From positions 14,228,501 through 14,292,500 of the forward strand of contig NC_091123.1 in NCBI RefSeq assembly GCF_040183065.1: a stretch of DNA of 64,000 nt. Direction: 5' to 3'. The position numbers were made by a program, and so were the translations under genes. This document shows, in pieces, positions 11,060-23,984 of this stretch (position 1 is the first letter of the stretch; every line of letters begins with the position of its first letter). Origin of the DNA: Periplaneta americana. Its lineage: Eukaryota > Arthropoda > Insecta > Blattodea > Blattidae. The notes beneath the pieces were generated by a model. That model was not told the origin of the DNA, did no database searches, and was given only the letters and a program-made list of their open reading frames with translations.

Positions 11060-12357
11060 TAAACCTTTTGTTGACGTACAAAATTTTGTCGAATATCCTT
11101 TTGAGAAGATTAACTCCATATGTAGATGAAATTATTTGGGATCATCAGTGTGGTTTTAAACGTAATAGATCGACTATTGATCAGATTTTTTGTATTCGAC
11201 AGATATTGGAGAAAAAATGGGAATATAAGGGTACAGTACATCAGTTATTCATAGATTTCAAAAAGGCGTATGACTCGGTTAAGAGAGAAGTTTTATATAA
11301 TATTCTTATTGAATTTGGTATTCCCAAGAAACTAGTTCGATTAATTAAAATGTGTCGTAGTGAAACTTACAGCAGAGTCCGTATAGGCCAGTTTCTATCT
11401 GATGCTTTTCCAATTCACTGCGGGCTAAAGCAGGGAGATGCACTATCACCTTTACTTTATAACTTCGCTCTAGAATATGCCATTAGGAAAGTTCAGGATA
11501 ACAGAGAGGGTTTGGAATTGAACGGGTTACATCAGCTTCTTGTCTATGCAGATGACGTGAATATGCTAGGAGAAAATCCACAAACGAAGCAGTTGAAGCA
11601 AGTAAAGCGATAGGTTTGGAAGTAAATCCCGAAAAGATTAAGTATATGATTATGTCTCGTGACCAGAATATTGTACGAAATGGAACTATAAAAATTGGAG
11701 ATTTATCTTTCGAAGAGGTGGAAAAATTCAAATATCTTGGAGCAACAGTAACAAATATAAATGACACTAGGGAGGAAATTAAACGCAGAATAAATTTGGA
11801 AAATGCCTGTTATTATTCGGTTGAGAAGCTTTTGTCATCTAGTCTGCTGTCAAAAAATCTGAAAGTTAGAATTCATAAAACAGTTATATTACCGGTTGTT
11901 CTGTATGGTTGTGAAACTTGGACTCTCACTTTGAGAGAGGAACAGAGATTAAAGGTGTTTGAGAATAAGGTTCTTAGGAAAATATTTGGGGCTAAGAGGG
12001 ATGAAGTTACAGGAGAATGGAGAAAGTTACACAACGCAGAGCTGCACGCATTATATTCTTCACCTGACATAATTAGGAACATTAAATCCAGACGTTTGAG
12101 ATGGGCAGGACATGTAGCACGTATGGGCGAATCCAGAAATGCATATAGAGTGTTAGTTGGGAGGCCGGAGGGAAAAAGACCTTTAGGGAGGCCGAGACGT
12201 AGGTGGGAAGATAATATTAAAATGGATTTGAGGGAGGTGGGATATGATGGTAGAGACTGGATTAATCTTGCTCAGGATAGGGACCAATGGCGGGCTTATG
12301 TGGGGCGGCAATGAACCTCCAGGTTCCTTAAAAGCCAGTAAGTAAGTAAGTAAACCT
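11060..12357 (+). mobile_element. LINE-A with RT domain, 5'-truncated
   Basis: This is the longest LINE-A copy here (about 1.28 kb). It starts inside the RT domain near 11067 and ends in the GTAA-repeat tail at about 12350. A short TAAACCT repeat flanks both sides (11060-11066 and 12351-12357) and may be the TSD. The 3' end directly abuts the tandem array that starts at 12351. Confidence 0.85.
11068..12314 (+). pseudogene. LINE-A RT plus C-terminal domain, one frameshift
   Basis: The first frame (11068-11613, 181 residues) carries RT blocks in order: [25 protein letters not shown], the palm block [11 protein letters not shown] with the first catalytic Asp, [34 protein letters not shown] and [10 protein letters not shown] with the catalytic Asp pair. 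A small indel near 11580-11590 moves the reading to the second frame (in-frame from about 11590, open to 12314), with GLEVNPEKIKYM, EVEKFKYLGATVTN and RRLRWAGHVARMGESRNAYR. It ends early (RAYVGRQ) after a deletion near 12300 relative to the RAYVRAAMNLRVP ending of the 6.4 kb copy. The N-terminal endonuclease is absent. RTE-like assignment is by motif resemblance. Confidence 0.88.
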
Positions 12358-12875
12358 CAAGGCATTTATTCTATATTTATTGTATTATGGTACTCTTTGT
12401 ATATGACAACTGGTAGTGGTTACAGGAATAAATAAATAAAAGAGGGGCTCGGGCGTAGAACTGACATTTTGGTAAAAAATGAGATTGGTTGTGTATACAT
12501 AATATAACTTACATTCTGCCTCTAATGCAGTAGTTAGTTTTCCATCATCTCAACAGATGGCGGAAGTATACAGTTTTTACTTTTCTGGTAACTATACAAT
12601 CTGTTGTATATAAATTTAATGTTTATGTACCTAATAACTTCAAAACATTAAAACGCCTCTTCCATGTTTTACTCCCGAACCTCTCAAATAATAAAGAGCT
12701 GTCTTAAAGAGCAAAGTGTATTCCGTATATGAAGAAGTACACGGTGTATCCAGTTAGGGCTGTAATCGAAGAATCGACATAATTGCATTTAAAACTCCCT
12801 CTCTTGAAGGTTACATGATAGACCCAGATTCGAATCGCATGAACTTCAGCCAGAAGAAGTACACGAGGAAAGATG

Positions 12876-12924
<49 letters not shown>

Positions 12925-14070
12925 CATAAAATCAATTTTTATAAGACAAATACGATCTGGACTTTATCTTCATTACGGGACTAATGATAGGAGCCCATGG
13001 GACCATGCCCCGGTTTTTAGTCGAATTCTGTAAATATTTTGGCCTGCATAAAGATATTTTAAGATTAATACATCTAACAATTGCAACACTCAAAACATCA
13101 GTAAGCTATTTTCAGGCATCATACATATGGACCATGACCTTAATTCACATCTTCTCGACGGTTCTTCATATATTGTTATGTGTTTCAATCTATTTCAATT
13201 TGTTATTTTTCATTGTAACAACATAAATACATTTCATTAAACCTCAAGGAATTTATTCTATATTTATTGTATCATGGTACTCTTTGTCGATGGCAACCGG
13301 TAGTGTTTACAGGAATAAATAAATTAATTAATTAATTAATAAGGGACTCGGACGTAAAACTGACATTTGGTCTAAAATGAGATTGCGTATACATAATATC
13401 TTACATTCAGCGTCTAATGCAGTAGTTAGTTTTCCATCATCTCAACAGATGGCGGAAGTATACAGTTTTTACTTTCCTGGTAGCTACACAAATTTAATGT
13501 TTATGTACCTAATAACTTCAAAATATTAAAACGTCACTTCCATGTTTTACTCCCGAACCCCTCAAATAATAAATATTTAAAATCGACGATCTTCTATGTT
13601 TTAAAAGGAACAATTTATATATTCAACGCATAAGAAATTCAGATATCTTGATCCCATATTTTACATAATTAATTGAATAAAGAACACATTCTTGACAGTG
13701 CTGAATTGTTGTGTGTTTATGTGTTTGCTTTTGCGTAGTGTGACAAATGGTTATTTCTTTAATTTGGCATATGATATTTCAGCTGGATTTGTGACAGTAT
13801 TTCAGTATTATCCTGTAGACCGTTGAATATTTCAAAAGGATAAAAGCTGCTCACGAAGTTTGCGACTGGCGAGAGACATTCGGAATTCCGTATAGCTTAG
13901 AAATGTTTGCAAAAGCGAAAAATGAAGTAGGCCTAATTATCATTTTCGTAAGTTTTACAATTTGTAGAGTTTTCCTGTCAATTTCATTAGCAAAATTGCA
14001 CTGAGCATTCAATATTGAACTTTTTGATGCACACATTGTGTGCAGGGAACTTGTTTAAGAATTAAGAGAG

Positions 14071-14157
<87 letters not shown>

Positions 14158-14243
14158 TGTTGCTTTGTGCGCTTATTGTTGATTGTTTGTTTGTTCGTTC
14201 GTTTGTTTGTTTGTTTATTTGTTTGTTCACCTGTCTCTCTCTC

Positions 14244-14285
<42 letters not shown>

Positions 14286-14288
<3 letters not shown>

Positions 14289-15008
14289 GGTGGTTCACGG
14301 GGATTTACCGTCTCTTTCGGAGCTTATTTCGAAAGACATTCTGTGCAAAAAAAAAGTAATGTAAACATTTGTAATTTGAAGTTGTTTGTAAAATACCATT
14401 ATTCTTGAGTTTTAATGGGAAAGAAATATTACAGATAAAGAATGAACTAATCAGGAGTATCATTTCTTTAATTTATCTAATATTCTGAAACTAGAAATGT
14501 ATTGTGAATTACATAGTTGCTTCGTACTTTTTTTTCAACTTTTAACCACAAAATTATATTTTCTTACGCATTTATCATAACAATTGTTACAAATCACGCC
14601 ACTCTTTTAAATTCATTAACACTGTAAATTAGGATGCATAATTAAACTGTAAAGAATGAAGTTCCTAAAGCCGTATGATTTGTAGCAATGTTTGTGATAA
14701 GTGCGTAAGAATGATGTAATTTTTAGTTTAAAATTGAAAAACAAAATGTGTACAAAGCAATTAACAACACATTTTTAGCTTCAGAACACTAGCCAATTAA
14801 AGAAATGACACTTCTGAATAGTTCATTCTCTATTTGTAATATTTTTTACCCTTAAAACTATAGAAAAAAGGTTTTTTAGTAACAACTTCAAATTAGTGTA
14901 ACGCTGAAAATACTGAGATTAGGACAAATGTTTATATGTCATTTTTTGCTCAGAATGCCTTCGGATATAAGCGCCATAAGGGATGGTAAATGCTCGTGAA
15001 TCACCCTG
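14286..15008. mobile_element. Near-palindromic element, array unit 1
   Basis: The ends CAGGGTGGTTCACGGGGATT and (inverted) CAGGGTGATTCACGAGCATT begin arms of about 340 bp that match almost end to end. Shared words include AATTTGAAGTTGTT, AATATTACA, GAATGAACTA, ATCATTTCTTTAAT and TCTTACGCA. The turn lies near 14645. TA-rich DNA flanks the left end. CAGGGTG termini next to TA suggest a Tc1/mariner-type non-autonomous element. No coding capacity is seen. Confidence 0.87.
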
Positions 15009-15308
15009 TGTATATTTATCTATCTATTTACCCATGTATTTACTTATGTATTTATTCACTTTTATTTAGTAACTCATGTACTTATTTTTATTCCTTTATT
15101 TATTTATTTATTTACTCACTTATTTACTTACTGATGTACAGTATTTATTTACTAACGTATTTACTTATCTATTATTCATTTATTTATTTACTCATTTATT
15201 ATTTATTTATTCATTTATATATTTATTTATATATTTATGTATTTCTGTGAGTGTTTATTTTTCTTTGTTTCTTCATTCGTTTGTTTGTTTGTATGTCTGT
15301 CAGTCTAT

Positions 15309-15359
<51 letters not shown>

Positions 15360-16832
15360 TAACATTAAAACACATGAAAAGATATAAATACATATAAATG
15401 GGAAGGAAAATAAAAAAGAACATGAAGAATTAAATACATACGTAAACACTACACGTAAAATATATAGACCTATATTAAAATTAAAAAATAGCAAATAGAA
15501 ACAAACTATCGTAAAGAGCAAAATTTATTCCGTATATGACGAAGTACACGGTATATCCAATTAGGGCAGTACTCGAAGAATCGACGTAATTGCAATTAAA
15601 CCTCCCTCTCTAGATGGTTACATCATAGACTCTACTGTGAGATTCGAATCGCATCAAATTCAGCTAAGAAGTACATGAGGAAGCAAGGAACCTACAATCA
15701 ATTTTTATAAGACAAATACGACCTGGAATCCATCTTCATTACGAGATTAATTGTAGGATCCCGTGGAACCATACCCCGGTTTTTAGTTGAATTCTGTAAA
15801 TCTTTTGGCCTGCATAAAGATATTTTAAGAGATCTAACAATTGCAACACTCAAAGGATCAATAGCTATCATTTTCAGGCATCATACATATGGACCATGAC
15901 CTTAATTCACATCTTCTCGACGGTTCTTCATATATTGTTATGTGTTTCAATCTATTTCAATTTGTTATTTTTCATTGTAACAACATAAATACATTTCATT
16001 AAACCTCAAGGAATTTATTCTATACTTATTGTATCATGGTACTCTTTGTCGATGGCAACCGGTAGTGTTTACAGGAATAAATAAATAAATAAATAAATTA
16101 ATAAGGGACTCGGACGTAAAACTGACATTTGGTCTAAAATGAGATTGCGTATACATAATATCTTACATTCAGCGTCTAATGCAGTAGTTAGTTTTCCATC
16201 ATCTCAACAGATGGCGGAAGTATACAGTTTTTACTTTCCTGGTAGCTACACAAATTTAATGTTTATGTACCTAATAACTTCAAAATATTAAAACGTCACT
16301 TCCATGTTTTACTCCCGAACCCCTCAAATAATAAATATTTAAAATCGACGATCTTCTATGTTTTAAAAGGAACAATTTATATATTCAACGCATAAGAAAT
16401 TCAGATATCTTGATCCCATATTTTACATAATTAATTGAATAAAGAACACATTCTTGACAGTGCTGAATTGTTGTGTGTTTATGTGTTTGCTTTTGCGTAG
16501 TGTGACAAATGGTTATTTCTTTAATTTGGCATATGATATTTCAGCTGGATTTGTGACAGTATTTCAGTATTATCCTGTAGACCGTTGAATATTTCAAAAG
16601 GATAAAAGCTGCTCACGAAGTTTGCGACTGGCGAGAGACATTCGGAATTCCGTATAGCTTAGAAATGTTTGCAAAAGCGAAAAATGAAGTAGGCCTAATT
16701 ATCATTTTCGTAAATTTTACAATTTGTAGAGTTTTCCTGTCAATTTCATTAGCAAAATTGCACTGAGCATTCAATATTGAACTTTTTGATGCACACATTG
16801 TGTGCAGGGAACTTGTTTAAGAATTAAGAGAG

Positions 16833-16892
<60 letters not shown>

Positions 16893-16977
16893 TGTTGCTT
16901 TGTGCGCTTATTGTTGATTGTTTGTTTGTTCGTTCGTTTGTTTGTTTGTTTATTTGTTTGTTCACCTGTCTCTCTCT

Positions 16978-17020
<43 letters not shown>

Positions 17021-17743
17021 CAGGGTGGTTCACGGGGATTTACCGTCTCTTTCGGAGCTTATTTCGAAAGACATTCTGTGCAAAAAAAAAGTAATGTAAA
17101 CATTTGTAATTTGAAGTTGTTTGTAAAATACCATTATTCTTGAGTTTTAATGGGAAAGAAATATTACAGATAAAGAATGAACTAATCAGGAGTATCATTT
17201 CTTTAATTTATCTAATATTCTGAAACTAGAAATGTATTGTGAATTACATAGTTGCTTCGTACTTTTTTTTCAACTTTTAACCACAAAATTATATTTTCTT
17301 ACGCATTTATCATAACAATTGTTACAAATCACGCCACTCTTTTAAATTCATTAACACTGTAAATTAGGATGCATAATTAAACTGTAAAGAATGAAGTTCC
17401 TAAAGCCGTATGATTTGTAGCAATGTTTGTGATAAGTGCGTAAGAATGATGTAATTTTTAGTTTAAAATTGAAAAACAAAATGTGTACAAAGCAATTAAC
17501 AACACATTTTTAGCTTCAGAACACTAGCCAATTAAAGAAATGACACTTCTGAATAGTTCATTCTCTATTTGTAATATTTTTTACCCTTAAAACTATAGAA
17601 AAAAGGTTTTTTAGTAACAACTTCAAATTAGTGTAACGCTGAAAATACTGAGATTAGGACAAATGTTTATATGTCATTTTTTGCTCAGAATGCCTTCGGA
17701 TATAAGCGCCATAAGGGATGGTAAATGCTCGTGAATCACCCTG
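17021..17743. mobile_element. Near-palindromic element, array unit 2
   Basis: This is a copy of the element at 14286-15008, nearly identical along its length. It moved with the tandem unit rather than by independent transposition, since it sits at the same place in the unit. Confidence 0.87.
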
Positions 17744-18043
17744 TGTATATTTATCTATCTATTTACCCATGTATTTACTTATGTATTTATTCACTTTTAT
17801 TTAGTAACTCATGTACTTATTTTTATTCCTTTATTTATTTATTTATTTACTCACTTATTTACTTACTGATGTACAGTATTTATTTACTAACGTATTTACT
17901 TATCTATTATTCATTTATTTATTTACTCATTTATTATTTATTTATTCATTTATATATTTATTTATATATTTATGTATTTCTGTGAGTGTTTATTTTTCTT
18001 TGTTTCTTCATTCGTTTGTTTGTTTGTATGTCTGTCAGTCTAT

Positions 18044-18090
<47 letters not shown>

Positions 18091-19563
18091 TAACATTAAA
18101 ACACATGAAAAGATAAAAATACATATAAATGGGAAGGAAAATAAAAAAGAACATGAAGAATTAAATACATACGTAAACACTACACGTAAAATATATAGAC
18201 CTATATTAAAATTAAAAAATAGCAAATAGAAACAAACTATCGTAAAGAGCAAAATTTATTCCGTATATGACGAAGTACACGGTATATCCAATTAGGGCAG
18301 TACTCGAAGAATCGACGTAATTGCAATTAAACCTCCCTCTCTAGATGGTTACATCATAGACTCTACTGTGAGATTCGAATCGCATCAAATTCAGCTAAGA
18401 AGTACATGAGGAAGCAAGGAACCTACAATCAATTTTTATAAGACAAATACGACCTGGAATCCATCTTCATTACGAGATTAATTGTAGGATCCCGTGGAAC
18501 CATACCCCGGTTTTTAGTTGAATTCTGTAAATCTTTTGGCCTGCATAAAGATATTTTAAGAGATCTAACAATTGCAACACTCAAAGGATCAATAGCTATC
18601 ATTTTCAGGCATCATACATATGGACCATGACCTTAATTCACATCTTCTCGACGGTTCTTCATATATTGTTATGTGTTTCAATCTATTTCAATTTGTTATT
18701 TTTCATTGTAACAACATAAATACATTTCATTAAACCTCAAGGAATTTATTCTATACTTATTGTATCATGGTACTCTTTGTCGATGGCAACCGGTAGTGTT
18801 TACAGGAATAAATAAATAAATTAATTAATTAATAAGGGACTCGGACGTAAAACTGACATTTGGTCTAAAATGAGATTGCGTATACATAATATCTTACATT
18901 CAGCGTCTAATGCAGTAGTTAGTTTTCCATCATCTCAACAGATGGCGGAAGTATACAGTTTTTACTTTCCTGGTAGCTACACAAATTTAATGTTTATGTA
19001 CCTAATAACTTCAAAATATTAAAACGTCACTTCCATGTTTTACTCCCGAACCCCTCAAATAATAAATATTTAAAATCGACGATCTTCTATGTTTTAAAAG
19101 GAACAATTTATATATTCAACGCATAAGAAATTCAGATATCTTGATCCCATATTTTACATAATTAATTGAATAAAGAACACATTCTTAACAGTGCTGAATT
19201 GTTGTGTGTTTATGTGTTTGCTTTTGCGTAGTGTGACAAATGGTTATTTCTTTAATTTGGCATATGATATTTCAGCTGGATTTGTGACAGTATTTCAGTA
19301 TTATCCTGTAGACCGTTGAATATTTCAAAAGGATAAAAGCTGCTCACGAAGTTTGCGACTGGCGAGAGACATTCGGAATTCCGTATAGCTTAGAAATGTT
19401 TGCAAAAGCGAAAAATGAAGTAGGCCTAATTATCATTTTCGTAAATTTTACAATTTGTAGAGTTTTCCTGTCAATTTCATTAGCAAAATTGCACTGAGCA
19501 TTCAATATTGAACTTTTTGATGCACACATTGTGTGCAGGGAACTTGTTTAAGAATTAAGAGAG

Positions 19564-19614
<51 letters not shown>

Positions 19615-19700
19615 TGTTGCTTTGTGCGCTTATTGTTGATTGTTTGTTTGTTCGTTCGTTTGTTTGTTTGTTTATTTGTTTGTTCACCTGTCTCTCTCTC

Positions 19701-19756
<56 letters not shown>

Positions 19757-19758
19757 TA

Positions 19759-20476
19759 GTGGTTCACGGGGATTTACCGTCTCTTTCGGAGCTTATTTCG
19801 AAAGACATTCTGTGCAAAAAAAAGTAATGTAAACATTTGTAATTTGAAGTTGTTTGTAAAATACCATTATTCTTGAGTTTTAATGGGAAAGAAATATTAC
19901 AGATAAAGAATGAACTAATCAGGAGTATCATTTCTTTAATTTATCTAATATTCTGAAACTAGAAATGTATTGTGAATTACATAGTTGCTTCGTACTTTTT
20001 TTTCAACTTTTAACCACAAAATTATATTTTCTTACGCATTTATCATAACAATTGTTACAAATCACGCCACTCTTTTAAATTCATTAACACTGTAAATTAG
20101 GATGCATAATTAAACTGTAAAGAATGAAGTTCCTAAAGCCGTATGATTTGTAGCAATGTTTGTGATAAGTGCGTAAGAATGATGTAATTTTTAGTTTAAA
20201 ATTGAAAAACAAAATGTGTACAAAGCAATTAACAACACATTTTTAGCTTCAGAACACTAGCCAATTAAAGAAATGACACTTCTGAATAGTTCATTCTCTA
20301 TTTGTAATATTTTTTACCCTTAAAACTATAGAAAAAAGGTTTTTTAGTAACAACTTCAAATTAGTGTAACGCTGAAAATACTGAGATTAGGACAAATGTT
20401 TATATGTCATTTTTTGCTCAGAATGCCTTCGGATATAAGCGCCATAAGGGATGGTAAATGCTCGTGAATCACCCTG
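19759..20476. mobile_element. Near-palindromic element, array unit 3
   Basis: This is the third copy, again at the same place in the unit. Its left tip has changed: the CAGG before GTGGTTCACGG is replaced by an extended TA/CATATATA tract, so this copy has lost the outermost bases of one TIR. Confidence 0.85.
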
Positions 20477-20776
20477 TGTATATTTATCTATCTATTTACC
20501 CATGTATTTACTTATGTATTTATTCACTTTTATTTAGTAACTCATGTACTTATTTTTATTCCTTTATTTATTTATTTATTTACTCACTTATTTACTTACT
20601 GATGTACAGTATTTATTTACTAACGTATTTACTTATCTATTATTCATTTATTTATTTACTCATTTATTATTTATTTATTCATTTATATATTTATTTATAT
20701 ATTTATGTATTTCTGTGAGTGTTTATTTTTCTTTGTTTCTTCATTCGTTTGTTTGTTTGTATGTCTGTCAGTCTAT

Positions 20777-20851
<75 letters not shown>

Positions 20852-22323
20852 TAACATTAAAACACATGAAAAGATATAAATACATATAAATGGGAAGGAA
20901 AATAAAAAAGAACATGAAGAATTAAATACATACGTAAACACTACACGTAAAATATATAGACCTATATTAAAATTAAAAAATAGCAAATAGAAACAAACTA
21001 TCGTAAAGAGCAAAATTTATTCCGTATATGACGAAGTACACGGTATATCCAATTAGGGCAGTACTCGAAGAATCGACGTAATTGCAATTAAACCTCCCTC
21101 TCTATATGGTTACATCATAGACTCTACTGTGAGATTCGAATCGCATGAAATTCAGCTAAGAAGTACATGAGGAAGCAAGGAACCTACAATCAATTTTTAT
21201 AAGACAAATACGACCTGGAATCCATCTTCATTACGAGATTAATTGTAGGATCCCGTGGAACCATACCCCGGTTTTTAGTTGAATTCTGTAAATCTTTTGG
21301 CCTGCATAAAGATATTTTAAGAGATCTAACAATTGCAACACTCAAAGGATCAATAGCTATCATTTTCAGGCATCATACATATGGACCATGACCTTAATTC
21401 ACATCTTCTCGACGTTACTTCGTATATTGTTATGTGTTTCAATCTATTTCAATTTGTTATTTTTCACTGTAACAACATAAATATATTTCATTAAGCCTCA
21501 AGACATATACTCTATATTTATTTATCATGGTATTCTTTGTCTATGGCAAGCTGTAGTGGATACAGGAAGAAATAAGTAAATAAATAAACAAACAAATAAA
21601 TGAGGGCTCAAGCGTGATACTGATATTTTGGTCAAAAATGAGATTAGTTGAGTATACATAGGCCTAATATATCTTACATTCTGCGTCTAATGCAGTACTT
21701 TTCCAACATCTCAACAGATGGCGGAAGTATACAGTTTTTACTTTCCTGGTAACTATACAATCTGTTGCATATATAAATTTAATGTTTATGTACCTAATAA
21801 CTTCAAAACATTGAAACGTCTCTTCCATGTTTTACTCCCGAACGCCTCAAATAATATATATTTAAAATCGACGATCTTCTATATTTTAAAAGGAACAATT
21901 TATCTATTCAATATAAGAAATCCAGATATCTAGATCCCATATTTTACATAATTAATTGAATAAAGAACACGTTCGGTGTTTGCTTAAGTGTAGTGTATCA
22001 TTTGGCTATTTCCTAAATTTGGCATATGATATTTCAGGTGAATTTGTGACAATATTTCATTATTATTCTGTAGACCGTTGAATATTTCATAAGGATAAAA
22101 GCTGCTCACGAAGTTTGCGACTGGCGAGAGACATTCGGAATTCCATATAGCTTAGAAATGTTTTCAAAAGCGAAAAAGAAGTAGGCCTAATTATCATTTT
22201 CGTAAATTTTTCAATTTGTAGAGTTCTCCTGTGAATTTCATTATCAAAATTGCACTGAGCATTCAATATTGAACTTTTTGATACACACATTGTATGCAGG
22301 GAAGTTGTTTAAGAATTAAGAGA

Positions 22324-22325
<2 letters not shown>

Positions 22326-22385
<60 letters not shown>

Positions 22386-22408
22386 CATTATTATTATTAT
22401 TATTATTA

Positions 22409-22444
<36 letters not shown>
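22326..22444. repeat. (ATT)n microsatellite
   Basis: About 39 ATT units with a few CAT/GTT interruptions lie between the last array unit and a LINE-A fragment. Confidence 0.95.
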
Positions 22445-22446
<2 letters not shown>

Positions 22447-23012
22447 TACTTAGTTACTAATGGCTTTTAGAGAACCCGGACGTTCATTGCCGCCCTCACA
22501 TAAACCCTCAATCTGTCCGTATCATGAGCAAAACTAATCCTGTCTCTACAATCATATCCCACCTCCCTCATATCCATTTTAATATTATCCTTCCATTCAC
22601 GTTTCTGCCTCCCCAAAGATCTTTTTCCCTCCTGCCTCTCAACTAACACTCTAATTTTGTGAAGGACACAATGCGTGCAGTTCTGTGTTGTGTAACTTTC
22701 TCCATTCTCCTGTAACTTCATCCCTCTCAGCCTCAAATATTTTCCTAAGTACCTTATTCTCAAACACCCTTAGTCTCTGTTCCTCTCTCAAGGTGAGAGT
22801 CCAAGTTTCACAACCATACAGAACAACCGTAATATAACTGTTTTACAAATTCTAACTTTCAGCTTTTTCGAGAGCAGAGTGGATGACAAAAGTTTCTCAG
22901 GTGAATAATAACAGGCATTTCCCATATTTATTCTGCGTTTGATTTCCTCCCGAGTGTCATTTATATTTGTTGCTGTTGCTCCAAGATATTTGAATTTTTT
23001 AGCTTTTCAAAC
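22445..23012 (-). mobile_element. LINE-A 3' fragment with internal deletion
   Basis: Minus-strand reading includes FKYLGATATN-like text, REEIKRRI, LTLREEQRL, VFENKVLRKIF and then jumps to RVLVERQEGKRSLGRQKREW, NIKMDMREVGYDCRD and AAMNVRVL. The segment with RRLRWAGHVARM is missing, so about 35 residues are deleted. Its 3' end points into the tandem array, mirroring the plus-strand LINE-A copy at the array's other edge. Confidence 0.82.
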
Positions 23013-23016
23013 ATGA

Positions 23017-23017
<1 letters not shown>

Positions 23018-23079
<62 letters not shown>
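23018..23079. repeat. (ATT)n microsatellite
   Basis: About 20 perfect ATT units follow the LINE-A fragment. Confidence 0.95.
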
Positions 23080-23083
<4 letters not shown>

Positions 23084-23980
23084 TCATATGGATTGTGTAT
23101 GTACAAGAATATGAAATAAAACACTCATACACTACAGTGCTAAAGAAAGTGTGTATTACTTTAGTGTGGCCGTACACTTTTCATGCAGTGTTTGGGATTT
23201 CCTTAAATCTCCTGCCACTTTTTGTAGATTAAGCCTGTAGGACAACGGCCTGTCATTCAGGATCACTCCATTATGATATGGGTTGAGATAGGAAACTACA
23301 GTGAAAGGCAGTATGTGTACCAGTTTGTAAAAAATGATTTCGGGTGCCTCAACCGTATGTTTTATAAAGTTCCGGATCTTCTCATCTTGATATGAGGCGG
23401 TCCACTTGGTCTGGTCCTCATTTCACGGCACACTTCGTCCTGGCGTGACCATCTTGCAAACTTCCTGCGGAACTTCTGTCAGACTGTTCCACTTTCCATT
23501 CTGTGTCATTTGTGCCTGTGGAATGTACGTATAGATACACATTAAAGACTTGGGCTTCATATCCCTTTTTAAAATCAGTGCAAACGTCTGCGTTGCAGTC
23601 TTCATCCCCCCTTTTATCCATTCCTTGAACAAAGTTCATTATGTAACTCTTGGCTAATGTTATGTGCTAAGTAGACAAGATGATGATTATTACGCTGCTT
23701 TTCTAATTACGATGATGGTGAGATTATTGTACCAGTGGTAATTATGAGTTGCGATAGAGGTGGTGATGAAGGTCCATTACTATGGCTCAGTGGATAATGC
23801 GTGCGCTTCCAAACCTCTGTGGGACTGGAGTTTGTCCCTTGTATTTACCCTGTAACATCTTCGTGGTGGCCCCGCGTCTTGATTACGGTAAGATCCGGTA
23901 AGCAGGCAAAGAGGAAGACTAGTGTTGACCTAAAGAAAGACAAAAACATCTGGTTGCTGCAGCACATAAAAAAGAAGGGG
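23080..23980. other. Anonymous DNA with a weak tRNA-like sequence
   Basis: No supported gene. CTATGGCTCAGTGGATAATG near 23779-23798 resembles a tRNA D-arm/box A, but the T-arm is degenerate, so it is at best an old SINE head. The rest shows nothing recognisable. Confidence 0.4.
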
Positions 23981-23984
23981 CTAT

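Larger units (their letters stand above)
12351..22325. repeat. Tandem array of ~2.75-kb units
   Basis: The unit start TAAACCTCAAGGAATTTATT recurs at 13238, 16000 and 18731, with divergent versions at 12351 and 21492. This gives periods of 2762, 2731 and 2761 bp for three nearly identical full units. The first unit (12351-13237) lacks about 1.9 kb from its middle; the last (21492-22325) is divergent and stops at an ATT run. Length differences among full units come mainly from internal ATT, TA, TG and TTTA tracts (ATT runs at 14071-14157, 16833-16892, 19563-19613). No conserved protein is evident; a 61-residue minus-strand frame starting MCASKSS recurs in each unit but looks incidental. Each full unit carries one palindromic element. 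Confidence 0.93.

Noticed and set aside
14040-14408. Frames with poly-Tyr/poly-Ile tracts in each array unit (also 16802, 19533)
   Set aside because: They are products of ATT and TA microsatellites; lengths vary with the repeat number.
12351-22325. CRISPR-like or LTR interpretation of the array
   Set aside because: Units are 2.7 kb, directly tandem, with no spacers, no TG...CA long terminal repeats and no gag-pol coding.
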